The notes under the pieces were generated by a model, which saw only the letters and a list, made by a program, of their open reading frames with translations, did not search any database and had not been told where the DNA came from. Shown here piece by piece: positions 1 to 13,609 of a DNA stretch of 64,000 bases. Every line of letters begins with the position of its first letter. Within the stretch, counting starts at the first letter, position 1. The DNA is from Manduca sexta. Lineage: Eukaryota > Arthropoda > Insecta > Lepidoptera > Sphingidae. Made by a program: the position numbers and the translations under genes. The stretch is from positions 1,240,001 to 1,304,000 of the forward strand of contig NC_051139.1 of NCBI RefSeq assembly GCF_014839805.1, given 5' to 3'.

Positions 1-12
1 CAATTTATTAGG

Positions 13-267
13 AATAATAATAATAATATCAGCCCTGTATTATATACTTGCCCACTGCTGAGCACGGGCCTCCTCTACTACTAAGAGGGGTTAGGCCATA
101 GTCCACCACGCTGGCCTAGTGCGGATTGGTAGACTTCACACACCTTCGAAATTCCTATAGAGAACTTCTCAGATGTGCAAGGTTTCCTCACGATGTTTTC
201 CTTCACCGTTAAAGCGAACGATAAATTCACAAAGAATACACACATGATTTTTTAGAAAAGTCAGAAG
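13..267 (-). mobile_element. tRNA-derived SINE fragment, head missing
   Basis: This segment matches 14406-14655 closely in the same orientation: ATT-rich tail, a block with CCCACTGCTGAGCACG, then the core around TTCCTTCACCGTTAAAGCG. The similarity stops after GTCAGA at about 265. The complete copy continues there into a tRNA-like head with A and B boxes, so this copy lacks its promoter half. The core resembles the SINE type widespread in Lepidoptera (Metulj/META-like); that name is from memory and not confirmed by a search. It lies outside the large inverted repeat. Confidence 0.85.
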
Positions 268-1114
268 AGCTCATTAGATCGCGTGCGGTACCCCAAAACA
301 TTTCTAAATGCATTTGGTAAGGTGCCTTTCCTTTAGAGAGGCGTCGAGAAAGGCTCACCCAATCATCTGTTAAATGAATTACCGACCTCACCGACTGATT
401 GTTTCGCTTCGTTTTATTGCATTACTACTGAACTATTAGCAATTACTGCCACCTTTTGTTAACGAATTATCACCATTTTAATAGTTTTGCACTTTTAACT
501 ATAATCGGTAGTCATCGTAAAAGACTTTCTATTTTTATTTAATTCCAAAGATAATAAGCTTGTGCTCTTGTGCGCCAGAGTCTGTCCGTAACTAAAAAAC
601 ATAGGTATCTACACATTGAGAACTTTTCAGATTGAAATTCTCAAAAGTATTAATAATAGATGTCAGAAATATTATTTCCTCTCTCATATAAACAGTAATA
701 AGTAATCATAAGCTGTTAAAATTGATAATAATATATATTTCCTATAATATCAATGCAGCTGTGGGTACTGTAAGTACTGTATTCACAATATTGTAATTAT
801 GTGATTTGAATGTTATCGTTTCGTTAATGAGCAGTTTCGTTTAGTTCAGTTGAACCATCAAGTAATCACCATATTATATTTTCTATTATAATTTCAGACT
901 TAAATTTTAATATATAAAAATGCCTGTACAAAAACTTTGGCTTATAGTGCGGAGATATGTACGGTGTGGATATGTCTTAGCCGTGGACACATTTACACTT
1001 CGGAATCAAGCGCGCAACTTGCCCTTTCAATCATGAAAAAAGAGGAATAATTTGTCCATGCATTTTGCAGTTTAATAAAAATCCATTAAATAAAGTGTTA
1101 AAAAAAATCAATAT
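268..1114. other. AT-rich flank without recognisable gene
   Basis: I see no supported open frame, RNA gene or clear repeat here. The segment lies between the SINE fragment and the first base of the inverted-repeat arm. It is not matched at the far side of the right arm, where an N run begins. Confidence 0.6.
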
Positions 1115-1199
1115 TTAAAAATTTATAACAATAATCTCATAAGAGTTATTGACAACTACAATAGAGTTTCCATGAACGTAGAAACGAAAAAAATATTTA

Positions 1200-1295
1200 C
1201 GAAGCCCATTTGTCATAGTGCGGGAATCGTACCAATGACCTTTTACTCACAGCTAAGTATTCCGCTACCACAAAGGAATACTAGTTCATTAATGT
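1200..1295 (-). mobile_element. Old tRNA-derived SINE head (left copy)
   Basis: Read on the minus strand, this has a tRNA-like organisation: GTGGTAGCGGAAT as a degenerate A box, then GGTACGATTCCCGC as a B box with one mismatch to GGTTCGANNCC. The same element is at 60262-60350 on the plus strand of the right arm, so the insertion predates the divergence of the two copies. It is too degraded for a family name. Confidence 0.5.
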
Positions 1296-2639
1296 TCTAA
1301 TAACTGAAATCAAATAAAGTAACTCGAGAACATTTATCAAAATGCCAAACATTATACGATTACATAACGTGACCTCTAATTGATACATGACTTCCACCGC
1401 GAAAGGTCTTGTCTAGTTCCCACATAGCACAATGTCACAAAAAACTACTGGCAATTTGGGCAACATGTGGTCACCAGCAAGGTTACCCGGCCCCAGTGTT
1501 ATGTAGAACACAATTCTGAACGCGACGTGCACACGTCACTAAGTACATATTTTTAAAATCTCTAGTTTCATGGTGGTTTTGTTTACTGTTAAATACGTTT
1601 GAGTTTCAAAGTCAATAATCAATTGTATATTGATTGACAAACTTCCAAGTAAGGTCCGTGTCATTTAATTTTCTTCATCTGGGATAAACCTAAATGTCTT
1701 TGGACTTAATTTTTGGTGGGCTTTATTTACTTACTATCACGTCGAGGTTTCCTTTCCTTATTACCTTTTATTAGGACCAAAAAAATCACTAATGTTGCGT
1801 CACAGATCTCTTTCATAATGAGGATGAATCTTTTTCCCTGCCAGCCAGTAATTTCAACGTCCTACGTTAATTATAATATGTGTTCAGATTCTTAATAAAA
1901 TTTAATTTCATTACTATAAGTTAGACCGCTCTGATCCCCGCGTCTTCAATTATGAAATCATCAAAGTGACGTAAGTGCAAGCAAGCAGATGGGATACACT
2001 TCTATTTATTTATACTGTTGTAACGTATATAGCGCGCCCTATTTTTGTGAGATGAAAAACAAATAGTTCTCGTGGAAATTCTGTGCATGCGTTTGACAGT
2101 CGATTTCCGGACGAGTTCTTTCTTGTGCCGATTGTTATCAGATTCATTCAGAAATATTTTTATTGGATTCAATGGAAATATATTTATTTTTAAAATACAC
2201 ACCAACGTAGCGTTTGCTCGCAGATCCTCTCAATGTAAAACTTATCAAACTATCATAATCATTTCCAACTCCCACCTGATCTCTTTAAAAGTAGACTTTA
2301 TAGTTATTGTATTATTCAAATACGCTTAGAGCTACAAAGCTAATTTAGAATAAGTCGAAATCAATTTTCTTAGGAAAATTACTATTCGCACTTCAAGAAC
2401 TGCTAGAAACTAGTACTAGGTAAATAATTCTTGAATTTGATACATTTCCGATGCTGGTGATAATATTATAATGGTATTTTGGCGGTAAAGGGAACGAATA
2501 CTTTGAAGACGACTTTAAATAAACCGCACTTAAATATAATTATAATCGAAGTTGGTATTACAGATCTCAACCTAGTGTCTATAATGTGAACACTAAGCCT
2601 AACAATGACAAGCAGCCTAACATGTGGCTAAATCTAATT

Positions 2640-2760
2640 TTACCAGCGCCGAGATAAAGGCGTGTGTACCAGGTGTGGCGCTCAGCACTCGTCCCACCGG
2701 CAGGACCTCCGCCACCTGCACCCTGCACCTAACCGACATGTTCATTTGAAAAAAGGTGCT
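2640..2760. other. GC-rich conserved island (left copy)
   Basis: A roughly 110-base island much richer in G+C than its surroundings, rich in CCACC and CTGCACC motifs. It is nearly identical to its partner at 58800-58915; I counted only a few differences. Frames through it are open on both strands for 40-60 codons, but none has a start codon, splice sites and conserved reading together. It could be an exon fragment, a short regulatory element or an old repeat. I cannot decide among these. Confidence 0.35.
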
Positions 2761-3049
2761 CACAACTGGAAAGGGATAAAAATAATGGAATACTAATTAA
2801 AACTCTGATATTTATTGCATATTCTTTATTTGTACTTAAAATATATAAATATTGAGAGCATCTTTACTATTTAAGATAAAAATTATTTGCGTTGTGCCGT
2901 TTTCTATGAATTGAATTTATTGCGACGACATTTCGGAATAGATAACCTGATCTTACGATATAATATTTATAGTGCAATTAAACAATATCTATACTTAATA
3001 CATATTATAAAACAAATTTCCCTTTTGTGTCCCTCTATATGTTATCGAT

Positions 3050-3240
3050 TTTCTCAAAATCTTTTGAACGGATTTTTATGAAATTTACTATGGGGATAGC
3101 TTACGACCCTGGGAAGGTTATAGGCTACTCTTCCCGGGAAAATATATAGTGGGACTTTTATCTCAGAAAACTCCTTCACGCGAGCAAAGAACCAAGCACA
3201 AGCTATTATGTAAGAAATAGCATATTACTAACTACTAGAT
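3050..3240 (-). repeat. Degenerate interspersed repeat (left copy)
   Basis: This contains the motif series common to an abundant insect and lepidopteran repeat: CAAAATCTTTTGAACGG, then CCTGGGAAGGTTATAGGCTA and CCCGGGAAAATATATAGTGGGA. The minus-strand reading gives the usual order (reactive 'TCGC..' start, 'CCCGGGAA', 'CCGTTCAA..'). The partner is at 58330-58545. No coding capacity remains. Confidence 0.65.
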
Positions 3241-4299
3241 AGTATTTTCCTAAAAGTAGAGAGCATAACCATCTACCAAAAAATGTATCCGCTACCCTCC
3301 CATCAGCTGAAATGTTCCACGGAACAAACGCATACCAAGTGGTGTGAATTGTTTTGTTGTATCAATAACCAATATTGTTTAAACTGTTTTCATCCTACGG
3401 GCCGTAACGAGACTGTTCCCACAGAGAGCGTGCGATAAACTCCACTTAAAAAAATAAATATTCAACAGTTTGACTATAAACAATCTGCGCGCACTTGTTC
3501 CGCGCTACCGTCAGCAGAAACATAGCCAAGTGTGAATGGGAATTTGTTCTACTTGAACACATTTTAAGTATTATTATATTCTAAAATGTATATTATAAGT
3601 ATGCGAGTTCTTATTGAATCACTAGTAATGTATGGACCGTGTGTAGTGGATGTAAGTTAACTTGAATCATAATATAATATTCGCTCGCTGACGTCATATT
3701 GATAACTAACTACGTTTATAGTAATGAAATAAAAACATCAAATTAAGTATAAAATATCCTTATTCTGAACAGAATCTAATGATTTATTAAAATAATTTTC
3801 CATTATTTCCTGTTTACCACATCTAATGTAGGTAGGTACCTTACTATCGCGACAGCTAACGAACAACTACAATTAAAATTTAACTAATTTTTCCTCATGC
3901 ATCTGTTATTTCCTTTTACTTATTTACAGCACTTAAACTTTAACTCATTTGTTTGAGTTCAATTACTAAATCCGCTGCCGAATATAAAGCATACTAACCA
4001 CAATTTTTATCAAATTACACTAATGAATTTACTTGGAAAACAACCTACGGTTTCAAATGTGTAGCAATTATTTTAATATAGTATTGGTGTGATGAGAGCG
4101 CACGGCTCGGAGGACGATAAGCACCGTGCCTCATGTCTAGTTGTAATACTACTAAGAACTTTCAGTGCGTGGCGCTTCATTTTCCTTACAGATTTATATA
4201 TGGCGCGTCCTAATGTTAGTAATGGTACTATAGCCATAAAAAGTTTTACTTTGTTCAACAAAAAAAATACAAAAGTTGGCGCCAATAATTATTTATAAT

Positions 4300-4430
4300 A
4301 ATTATTTATAACCCGAAGCCACAGCGAACAGTTATTTAAGATTCACAAATGCACGGTTCAAAAGCTGGCCGAATAGGGATTGAACCGCGCTGGCATGGCT
4401 CCACACTGCGCTGCCACATAGGGAAAAAGA
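4300..4430 (-). mobile_element. tRNA-derived SINE (left copy)
   Basis: On the minus strand, a head with TGTGGCAGCGCAGTGTGGAG (A-box region, 4399-4418) and GGTTCAATCCC (B box, 4376-4386) is followed by a short body ending in TAATTATT-rich sequence. Distance and order fit an internal Pol III promoter. The copy in the right arm is at 57125-57255, so the insertion is shared by both haplotypes or duplicates. Confidence 0.7.
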
Positions 4431-5681
4431 AATTATAAATAATTAATATGAGTTATTTTATAATTTTATCAGTTATTTTATATTCTTATCATTTATATGC
4501 AGCGGCAATAAATTATATTTTTGAACGACCCAGTGATATTTTAATTTGACTAATAATGTGAAATATAATTATTTCAAAGTTTTAGACTCGTTAGTCGTCT
4601 GGAATGAAGGAAAACACGTCATTCTAAAAATAGTTTTAATTTTTTTAAATATAATCTACGTATACATAATTGTTCTTTCAAACTTATAGCAATAATATTA
4701 AAATGCCTCTAAAATTCATTAAAACATTCGCCACTTATATTTTTAAAGATAAAGCGTATTAACATTTTAAATATTTATAGGATATAAAAATCTTTTTTTC
4801 CCGCTGTACAAAAACGTCTTACCATCGTGTAGCAGAGACATGCGCTTTAGGAACGAACTATGTCGAATAATTAATTTTTACGCTATTTATATTGCTTAAC
4901 GTCGACTGTAAACAAAATATAGAGCAACATCGAAACAAACACGGGGTGTTTATTTATATTAATAATAATCGTGGGTGCCGGGACGACCAGTGCGGATAGG
5001 TCGGGATCGTAGGGAAGCATATTTCTGTTTTCAATCGAACCACAATACTGAAACTACGTCTCCTTTCTGAGTCAAAGTGGAAGATTTCGTCGAGGTAGCC
5101 TATACATGCAGTAAATATTTTTTTATAATCGCGCCTCTACAGAGATTCGTCCACAAGCACCCCTCATTATTAAGTGGATTTCTAATATTTCGAGAACACA
5201 ATGCGAGTTGCTTAGACAGGGAATCGAAGCTAGACCCTTACAGTTCACAGCGTAATGTACTGCCAATAAATACCTATATTATAAATTGAAGCAATTATAT
5301 GGTCAAAAAAACGATACCATTAATTACAACTTGGAAGAAAAATATCTTTAAAAACCTGCATATTTATAATAATGAAGACCTATAATGCTGGATCATAATT
5401 ATTAATATTATAATGATAATAGAGTGCCGTCAATGTTGTTATTAAGCGAGTATTTCACCATAAACTTATCAATTGTGAAGATTATAAAAATAAGTTGGTA
5501 GATTTGTTATCTATCTCTACGCGGAATAAATTTGGATGTTATTTTGGTTCCGCATCGCATTGATAAACTTGTTTACAAAATCATGTAATCGGGTGAGCAC
5601 TGGGTACTTACTTTTATCGTGATAACTCATTTATATACAACAAAAAAGTCGCGTTATCAGAATAAAACAATAGTTTATCAC

Positions 5682-5830
5682 CTCGTAGTCTAGTGGCACC
5701 GTAATTATTGCCAAACCGTTGAGCTCTAAGATTCTTTTCCCAAAAGTAATTGCTATTTAATATTATAAGTACAGTTGCTTGGGTTTGATATCCCCTGATT
5801 TCGTGAGTCTCACTTCATATTACTTTAAAT
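5682..5830 (+). mobile_element. tRNA-like SINE head (left copy)
   Basis: CCTCGTAGTCTAGTGGCACCG at about 5683 contains a good A box (TAGTCTAGTGG) like the D-arm region of a tRNA. A degraded B-box region follows (GATTCTTTTCCC) and then a body with TCGTGAGTCTCACTTC. The partner is at 55745-55895 on the minus strand. The B box is too poor for an active element. Confidence 0.5.
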
Positions 5831-7189
5831 GGAAATAAGTTTGATGGTAAGTTTGTCGCATGCGAGACTGTCTGGGGTTTGAATATAACGATATAAGCAA
5901 TCAACAATATACTTCCTACAGACACGAAACTTCACAGGAGCGCAGTTAAAATAAAAAAAGAAATAAATGTCAACATCCGTGGTACGATTATGATATTTTA
6001 AATTAATGGCGCATTTGTTGTGTATTAAAGTTATGTAACAGATTTAATAAATTTATTAAAAACTTAATAAAAACGCTACACCAAGCAATTTTACAGGGAT
6101 AAACTTTATTATTATTATGTCAAATGTATTTTATATAACTTTTTATAGTGAAAAATAACCATTAGTACATACTACGTGGTATATAATATTTTAATTTTAT
6201 AATACTCATTGTATGTAAGTTATAATGACGAAATGTTTAACGATCATGAATACAATTATTTTTATTTTATGTCATCAAAGATATCACATACATGAGACCC
6301 ACCCGGCGAACAGGAAACTTAGTGATAGTACTAATTGAAAGACTTAATCGAGGCTTGTTCTTGTAACATTGTCGGATAATAATTAAGACGGCTCAAAAGT
6401 CATCGCAGTTCCCCGGGGGTCCAATAAAACTAATGTAAATGTTGATAATAACATTAACCATTACACGCCGCTGTACGCTAAAAAATAGCCAGCCCAAAAC
6501 ATTCTAAAAATATTTGCACTACTCATAAATGATAAACCGACCGTTCGGTGTCTGTACGTGCGTATTATTCTATTTATTTATTTATTTATTAATAGACACA
6601 CCAACTATTTATCACAGAAAAATAAATATGAAAGATCCACAATATAAGGTACTTATTCTAGGTGACGAATCTTTACAGGTGTATACAACACTATTGGCTA
6701 AATATTTTTTTGTCTAACAGAAAATTTAAATCACATATAAATTATCATTTATAAAATAAATGTAAACTTAAAATCTTTTAAAACTACAAAATTATAACTT
6801 AGTCTAATTAAATTAACATATTAAATATATAGCAGTTTTAAAAATTATTAATGAATATGAACGCATCTCTCAGAAGTATAATAGTCACAATCTGGTTGTT
6901 GTTAAGTCAATCATAAGAGACATCTAGCAGAATGTTAAAGCAATTAGGCAGACTGGCATAATAATGCCGAACGGAGAGAGATCCCTCACTGGTCGAGATT
7001 TTGCCTGGACCTCACTGCAAATCTGTGAGATATAATGCCGACGTTGAGGAAGATATGAGAGATAGCTGTTGCCATCCAAAGGATGTTGAACACTGAACCG
7101 TGCTGCCGACAATATGCTGAGAATTGTGCCGTGGCAGCGACGCGAAAACCATTAAAATTCACACATTCAACGGGACACGCATATTTTTT

Positions 7190-7500
7190 TTAAATAGATT
7201 TGTATGTATTCTATTTTTTTCTTATTGCTTTAAAGGACGAGATGGACTTGCCATTCGCCAGATGGTAAGCGATAAGATTAACAGTAGAAACAGCATCCAA
7301 CACCTTGAATTACAAAGTATTGTTTGGTATTCCATTGCGCTTGGTCTCCTGAGACGTGAGATGTTAATTCTTTTTATGTCCAGTAGTTACACTGGCTACA
7401 AAGATCTTTTTCAAGATACTATCATTATATTTCCTGATCACTCGTTTAAGGTATATTGTTTAAAGTACAATGGATCTTCATCAATATGGCGTACCACGTG
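7190..7500 (+). repeat. Lepidopteran interspersed repeat (left copy)
   Basis: This carries a motif chain I associate with a very common moth repeat: GGACGAGATGGACTTGCC, CATTCGCCAGATGGTAAGCG, CAGTAGAAACAGCATCCAAC, GTTTGGTATTCCATTGCGC, and GTCCAGTAGTTACACTGGC. The 125-codon frame at 7124-7501 lies over it and has no protein similarity that I recognise; in the right copy the frame is interrupted. It is therefore a non-coding repeat. Confidence 0.75.
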
Positions 7501-9407
7501 AAAGACTTCATACACCTTAAAAATATTGATAGTTTGACGTTACGTCAAAATATATATTCCTTTGTTGTATTTCAATACTATTATAACATATGAAAAAATG
7601 AATGTGTGGTTAAGTTGAGCCCTATGTATAAGTCAATAATTGGATGTTATTGCTACTGAAGACTCCTCATGAAAATGAAAATGAATCCAACGCAACCCGC
7701 GTGCAATTCGCGTCTCGCAATAAAATTTCCTCGTAAACAAACACCTGCTGTGAGCCTGTTTATCTCTGATACTACTATGTTTACTACAGCTATCGCCAGA
7801 TAAGATAAACCGCTGTAGTATTGTGAAAGTAAGACAATTCACTGCGCTGTCGCAACGATAACGATTAATCGCGAGATTTGGCAGATATTTTTATCATTTC
7901 GAGGTGGCTAAATAATTATCGGAAAATTATTGGCCCAACCTGGCCAACATGTTCGGTTCTAAGTTTATGTATTGATATAAAAAACGGGTTATTTTTTACG
8001 TGATTGGAAAAGTAATTAAACAGAACCTATTATTATTATTATGATTCAGTCCAAATATGATAACTATAAAATTTAATACTGTTTTCGAATCTTGATATAA
8101 CTAGGACAATAGTATGGGCATCCTTCATAAGCTTTTGTACAAAGATACACGAATTACAGAGTCTATTATGATTCGATGATGTATTAATGGATAAAAAAAT
8201 ATAAAAACGTTATTATTAAAATATTCACAAACCACTATCAATTTCGTAATCCGACCTCCATAAAACCACAAAGCCTCTAACGTCGGCGAAAAACGTTACA
8301 AAAAAAGAAAAAACTATTTTGACCGTTCGAAATTCAAAGATTTGTTACTAGTGAACGGGTATAATCCGGCCGTGTTACATTCGCGTTTTACGCTCCTCCC
8401 ATATAACCCATAGACATAGACACTTCTAAAACTGACTGGATTATAGTATAGAAAAACTGCGTGGTGAGATCAGCACGACCTTGGGACCGCGCCATAATAT
8501 ACGCACGAATTGAACTGGTCATTGATTAAATTCTAGTTTAGTTTCAGATTTTGATCGGCTTTTTGATTGGTTATTTTATAGCAATAGTGTATCGCACTAG
8601 TAAAGCATTTTAAAATAAATTACTAGTTTCAAAGCTGTGCTTGCTGAAAATAAAAAGCTGAATCTTGCTCTGAATATCGAATGTCTGTCATGGCGACCTA
8701 ACCAACAATCCACGAGATTGTCAGCTCAACGTAAAGGTCAGTTAGCTATCGTCTGCTACGTAATAAATACAGCAACGCATACGAATTATATTATTAGCTC
8801 TAATAAAATATTAATAACAACACATACATATTTATGAATTACCTTAAAATTTAAAATAGTTTAGAGATCGACCGACGAGATTTACTCGGAAGCGTAAATT
8901 TCTATTGATAGTAATCAGGTTTGGACGAGGAAATGTATTGCTATTGAGTACAACTTTTTGTAAGGTCACATGTTATTTTAGGTGCAAATTAATAATACAT
9001 AAATATATTCAATCGACCCACACAAAATCCTGACCCGTGCTAAGAAACAAGTCTTGAGCCGTAGGTATAACAACTGAGAATTTGTTACAATCCTCAGCCA
9101 TGCAACAAGTATTTACAAATTTCACGAAAATTGATAGTAAACGAACTTTATTATTAGTAAAAGAAGTAAACCACACTTTTTCAAAAGTAATTGATCATTT
9201 CTCTATCCAAAAACGGCAAATATAAAGTGACAAAGCTCTACAATTCTACTTGGGAGTTTAAATATAAATAACTTATACACATAGGCCAATACAATTCAGC
9301 GTAACTTTGCTACAAAGAACGAAATTCGCGATAGCATATTGTTTCCTGCTTCGCAAACGAGCAAAACATAAGTACGCAAAAAACTGTAATTATGAGCACA
9401 TTCGCGG

Positions 9408-9427
9408 TGTGAGTGTGTGTGAGTGCA
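9408..9427. repeat. Short (TG)n microsatellite, left copy
   Basis: An interrupted TG run of about 15 bases. The partner (AC)n at 52277-52297 is longer and purer, so the tract length differs between the two copies. Confidence 0.7.
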
Positions 9428-10424
9428 CTTTTATTTTCATTATAGAGACACGTTCGAATACTTTATCTATTATATAGACATAGAGAATTCACTGAGTAAG
9501 TAAAGGGTAAAAATAGGCTCTGTTCTCAAAGATAATTTTATCCTAAAAATCTGAAAATATAGTAACTGTGGTTTTGTGAGCAAGGATAGACCTCACCATT
9601 AAGCTCGCTACGGGCTGAACGCGCTATTCATTCGTGTGAAAAAAATAAGAGTATTTTTATACAATTAATTTCTCCCGAGTCTCGATCAATGCTTATAATA
9701 TTTGCCGTCGTAACGACATTATAAGCCATAATAGTCGGCATGAGCAGCATTCTCGATCAGTTGTCGATGCCCCGAACCCATATTTTTTTTTGTATATCAC
9801 CGTTTGAAGATATGAATCCATTACAGTTACAATATGCTAGTTGCCTGATAGCTTTGTACAACGCCTAAAAACTTCAATATACTCGAATTTATAGAACTAT
9901 CGATAAATGAGAGGCACCAAATCGACGGGCCCCAACGCAATGGGACGACGCAGTCGATTTTTGGTTACAATATGTATTTTCCTTAAGCTAAGCCCAAATG
10001 TAATGGGATACCTGTGGGGTATATCGATATATATATGGTCACAGTTGTAAAAGCCAACGGTCATGGAGCGGCACGGCAGTACACATATATTTATGTACAA
10101 TAGTTATAACAAGCGGATAAGTTCGCCTCACATATTTGCAATTTATCATGGCGGCCGTCACGTTGGGTTTAGCAACGTGATTCAGGAGCTGCCGATAATG
10201 GCTTCCTCTGTTAGTGCAACACTTTTTATTACATTTTAATTATCACACATCCCATGCGATTAACATTCCTTTTCCTATTTTACGATAAAAGTGTTTTTTT
10301 CCGTTTGAATATAATCCGTTTAATAGTTTTAAATGTCATCTTGTCAAAATTATTTTTAAATTACCTGACGGATACCCTTTAAACAGTGGCAACTCTACCC
10401 AGAACAAGTCTACTAAAATCCAGT

Positions 10425-10630
10425 AATTACATTGGCTACACTTTCCTTCCTTCAAACTGGAATGTGGGGGTACCTACACACTGTAATGGCCATTATATCC
10501 CTAAGGGGTAAGGCACCGGCAAAACCACTGCACCCATATTTCCCCGAGCCACCCCATGGAGCTAAACCTAACATAATATAACCGAAGCAGCTTGAAAGTC
10601 GGACTCGGGCAACAGGATATGGTTTTTAAG
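10425..10630. repeat. Composite repeat remnants with left-side deletion
   Basis: A fragment with CCAGTAATTACATTGGCTAC recalls the 3' part of the repeat at 7190-7500. It is followed by GGGTAAGGCACCGGCAAAACC and CCCCGAGCCACCCCATGGAG, which look like another repeat terminus. Between them the left copy is about 75-80 bases shorter than the right copy, where the extra bases are at about 51112-51190. Confidence 0.55.
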
Positions 10631-12589
10631 AATCAAAAAATTACACAAATATTTGTCGCAAGATTTTAAAATCGAATCTAGAACTCCACAGTGTATACAG
10701 TGTCAGTACTCTACCTGTATTCACATCAGGAGATCTAATTCAATGTTTAATATAAGTAGTCATTAAATATATACTGGAAAAAAGTTGATTGCCAATTAAT
10801 ATACGATTATCTTTTGGTAAAAAATAAAAATAATTTAGTTAAATTAAATCATACGTAAATTTCTCTAATTTATACCTAAATACCTGTTATGATGACAACT
10901 AATATAAAGTATTAACTACCAACATACCATTTTAATTAGAAAATCGGAAGCACTTTGTGGTTGTTCCACGTAGCGCAAATACTGGAAATATTTAATTACG
11001 GTAAGTTAAATTTAACCTCGGTTATATTGTTTTTCGTGTGTAGGATTATATGCGTCAATGTTTTTTTATAATCTAAATTCAAGTTAATAAATGACGTAAA
11101 CAATGAATGTACCTAAAGCTGGCTGACCTGAAGTGAGTGACTCCACCCTACGCCTCCTGTTTTCTTAGTCTTTGGAAATATTGTAACGACGCAATAATAT
11201 TTTGTACCTTTGGCTTAAACCAATATTTTTCTTTAATTAAAAGCTAGTATAATATTTTATTTATTAAAGTAATTCGATAATATTTGCAGGACAAGTTTCC
11301 TACATATACATTCGCTAAGGGAATAAGGGCAATTTTTAAATTTTGTTTCCTCTCCCTATAATTTCTTCATTAAAATATGAATGATACGTAACGACTAAAT
11401 AGTAAACCGGGAATCAATTCTATCTTAACCTTAACAAACAATTTAGAAAAAAATATTGAATTTGGTAAGAAATTCTGGAACCAAGATTATAATTATTCTT
11501 AATTTTCAATAAATATGTAAGTTGTAATTTTTTACGTGCACATATAAAAGAATATATTCATTCGTCATTTAACGGACATTGTTCTAATAATATTATCTTT
11601 AAATATAAGAATACAAAAACTATGTATAATTATCTCAAATGCTACTTAAATAGTTTATTACATTTAATATATATAACTACAGAAGTTTTTTCCCGTAAGT
11701 GATATTGCGTGGCAATTATTCCTGAGATATAATCCCTTTAACGTACTTTCCGAGTTGAAAAGTAACCTAACCTAAGTATTTTCATACAGGATTCAGTTTA
11801 ATTACGCCAAATTTCATGCAAGTCTATTCCACACATCTTCACAAGTTATCATATTTATATTACTGAACTTAAAAAGGGAAAAAATATGTCCAAAGTGTCA
11901 TAATTCTGGCGAAACAATGCATATAATGATAAAACGAGACCAAAAAGTAGTTAATTGAGTCACATGGCTCGCGGGTATTAACAACTCGCAACAAACCATA
12001 GAGCAAGTACACAAGGAAATGTATTTATTCCTCTTACGAAATTACTGTGGCATTTATTGTTAATAAACACAATATGTATCATAAAGGAAAATTATGGTGT
12101 AAAGTACAATTGTCGCTGAAAAGTTGTAATGTGGTTAGTGACAAACGACAACAGCTGGGCGTTTCTGTTTGTAAATGTTTTTGTTGTAATGAACGACGCG
12201 GTGAACGATATTTTTGCCTAGCGATCGCTACGACTAACCACAAACAAATTAGCCTCCTGAGACTATAAATTACAAAAAACAGCTTTGGATTGAACTCGCT
12301 ATCCCTAGAAGTAACGTTAATTCTTCGTGACCATTAATTACAAACTCTACAATGTCCTTAAAAAAGAAACACAACAGTGTATTTATTTTGTTGCTCAGCA
12401 GCAGAAATAAGCTGCGGGTGACCAAGATGGACTCTCGTATGCGAGGTTACCAGCTATCAAAATATATTTATATTGTTGAAATATTGAATATTTACCTTCG
12501 TTCGAACACTTGTTTTAGGTTTTACTTTGAAGGAACTGCTTTTAAATGCTGTATAGGTAAATTTTCCGAAATTTTACTTCGTACTTATA

Positions 12590-12870
12590 AATGCGAAAGT
12601 TTGTGAATGTATTTAGATATTTTTTAGAAGGAAACACAAAAACAACTAAACGGATTTAGAATGAAATATGGCGCACAGATAAACCATGGATAAACATATA
12701 AGTTACTTTTTTATTCCGGTAATTTGTTCCCATGGCAAATATAGAAATCTTCTTTCATTAAATAGATAGCGCTGGTGTGTCGCTTCAATGTTTTAGGGAC
12801 TTTTATGGAGGGAAAAGATAATTACACACGGGCGAAGCTGCGAGCAACATTATGCTATCCCGCATCAATG
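12590..12870 (-). repeat. Degenerate interspersed repeat (left copy)
   Basis: Motifs include CGGATTTAGAATGAAATATGG, AAACCATGGATAAACATATAAG and GGGCGAAGCTGCGAGCAAC. The last is the reversed form of the GCTCGCGGCTTCGCCCG signature seen in the repeat at 58330. It is a decayed member of the same broad group, shared with 48725-49010. Confidence 0.6.
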
Positions 12871-12989
12871 ATAAGTATTGGAGAATAAATTATATTTTTA
12901 TTTTTATTAGTTAATATATAGTTTGTTATATTTATATAGCACAAATAAATGAATGCCCAAAACTCCATTTCAGAAGATTGGACGTTGCT

Positions 12990-13463
12990 TTATATTCCAA
13001 CCATCATCATCAACTTTTGGCAGTCTAAAGCTGAATATAGACCTCCTCTAAAGATTTCCAGAGGCGAGACCAACCTTTAAGAAGCATCCCGCAACCAACG
13101 CGTCCCTACGACCTTCTATCATGGTAGTGAGACCGCTTACACTTAATATAAAAAGTAAGTAATTTTATTAAAATACCGCTCCAGTGTAATGTCCCACTGT
13201 TGGGCACGGGCCTCTAGTGATAGAGTGAGAATTCAGGCCTCGTCTACCATACTGCTCTGATGGGGGTTGGCTATAACCATTAATCTTTAACTATAGTCAT
13301 TTACTAACTTTTATCTGCATAAATATCTTACCCCAGAATAAAAGCATCACACAAAACAAGCATATTTGCAACTCATAAAAATCATTCATAATAAAGCAAC
13401 TACTTAATAGATAAACTTTTACATTTATGTATTAGAAAAGATGTCAAATATTATATTAGAAAG
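12990..13463. repeat. Repeat cluster, mostly left-copy specific
   Basis: 12990-13054 (CATCATCATCAACTTTTGGC, GACCTCCTCTAAAG) is shared with 48515-48570. 13055-13463 is absent from the right copy, where the two flanks join directly. The left-only part includes GATTTCCAGAGGCGA, typical of a common lepidopteran '...CATAGGCCTCC...' repeat. It also includes 13181-13265, a fragment resembling the tail region of the SINE at 14406 (CCCACTGTTGGGCACGGGCC against CCCACTGCTGAGCACGAGCC). I cannot tell whether the left copy gained or the right copy lost the roughly 410 bases. Confidence 0.65.
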
Positions 13464-13609
13464 GAAGATAGTTTTATGTATATTCTAAAATATTGCACTA
13501 ATAAATTTAATTTTGCATATATCGTGTCACTGATGAGGATTTGATGTGAAGTGTCGACATTTACTACTGACGTTAGAATGTGGGAAACTGCATTCTGCTC
13601 ACTAAACCG

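Noticed and set aside
4375..4425. Possible tRNA gene on the minus strand
   Set aside because: A and B boxes are present but a full cloverleaf and anticodon stem cannot be formed, and a SINE body follows.
7124..7501. 125-codon frame
   Set aside because: It overlaps a recognised interspersed repeat and is not maintained in the right copy.
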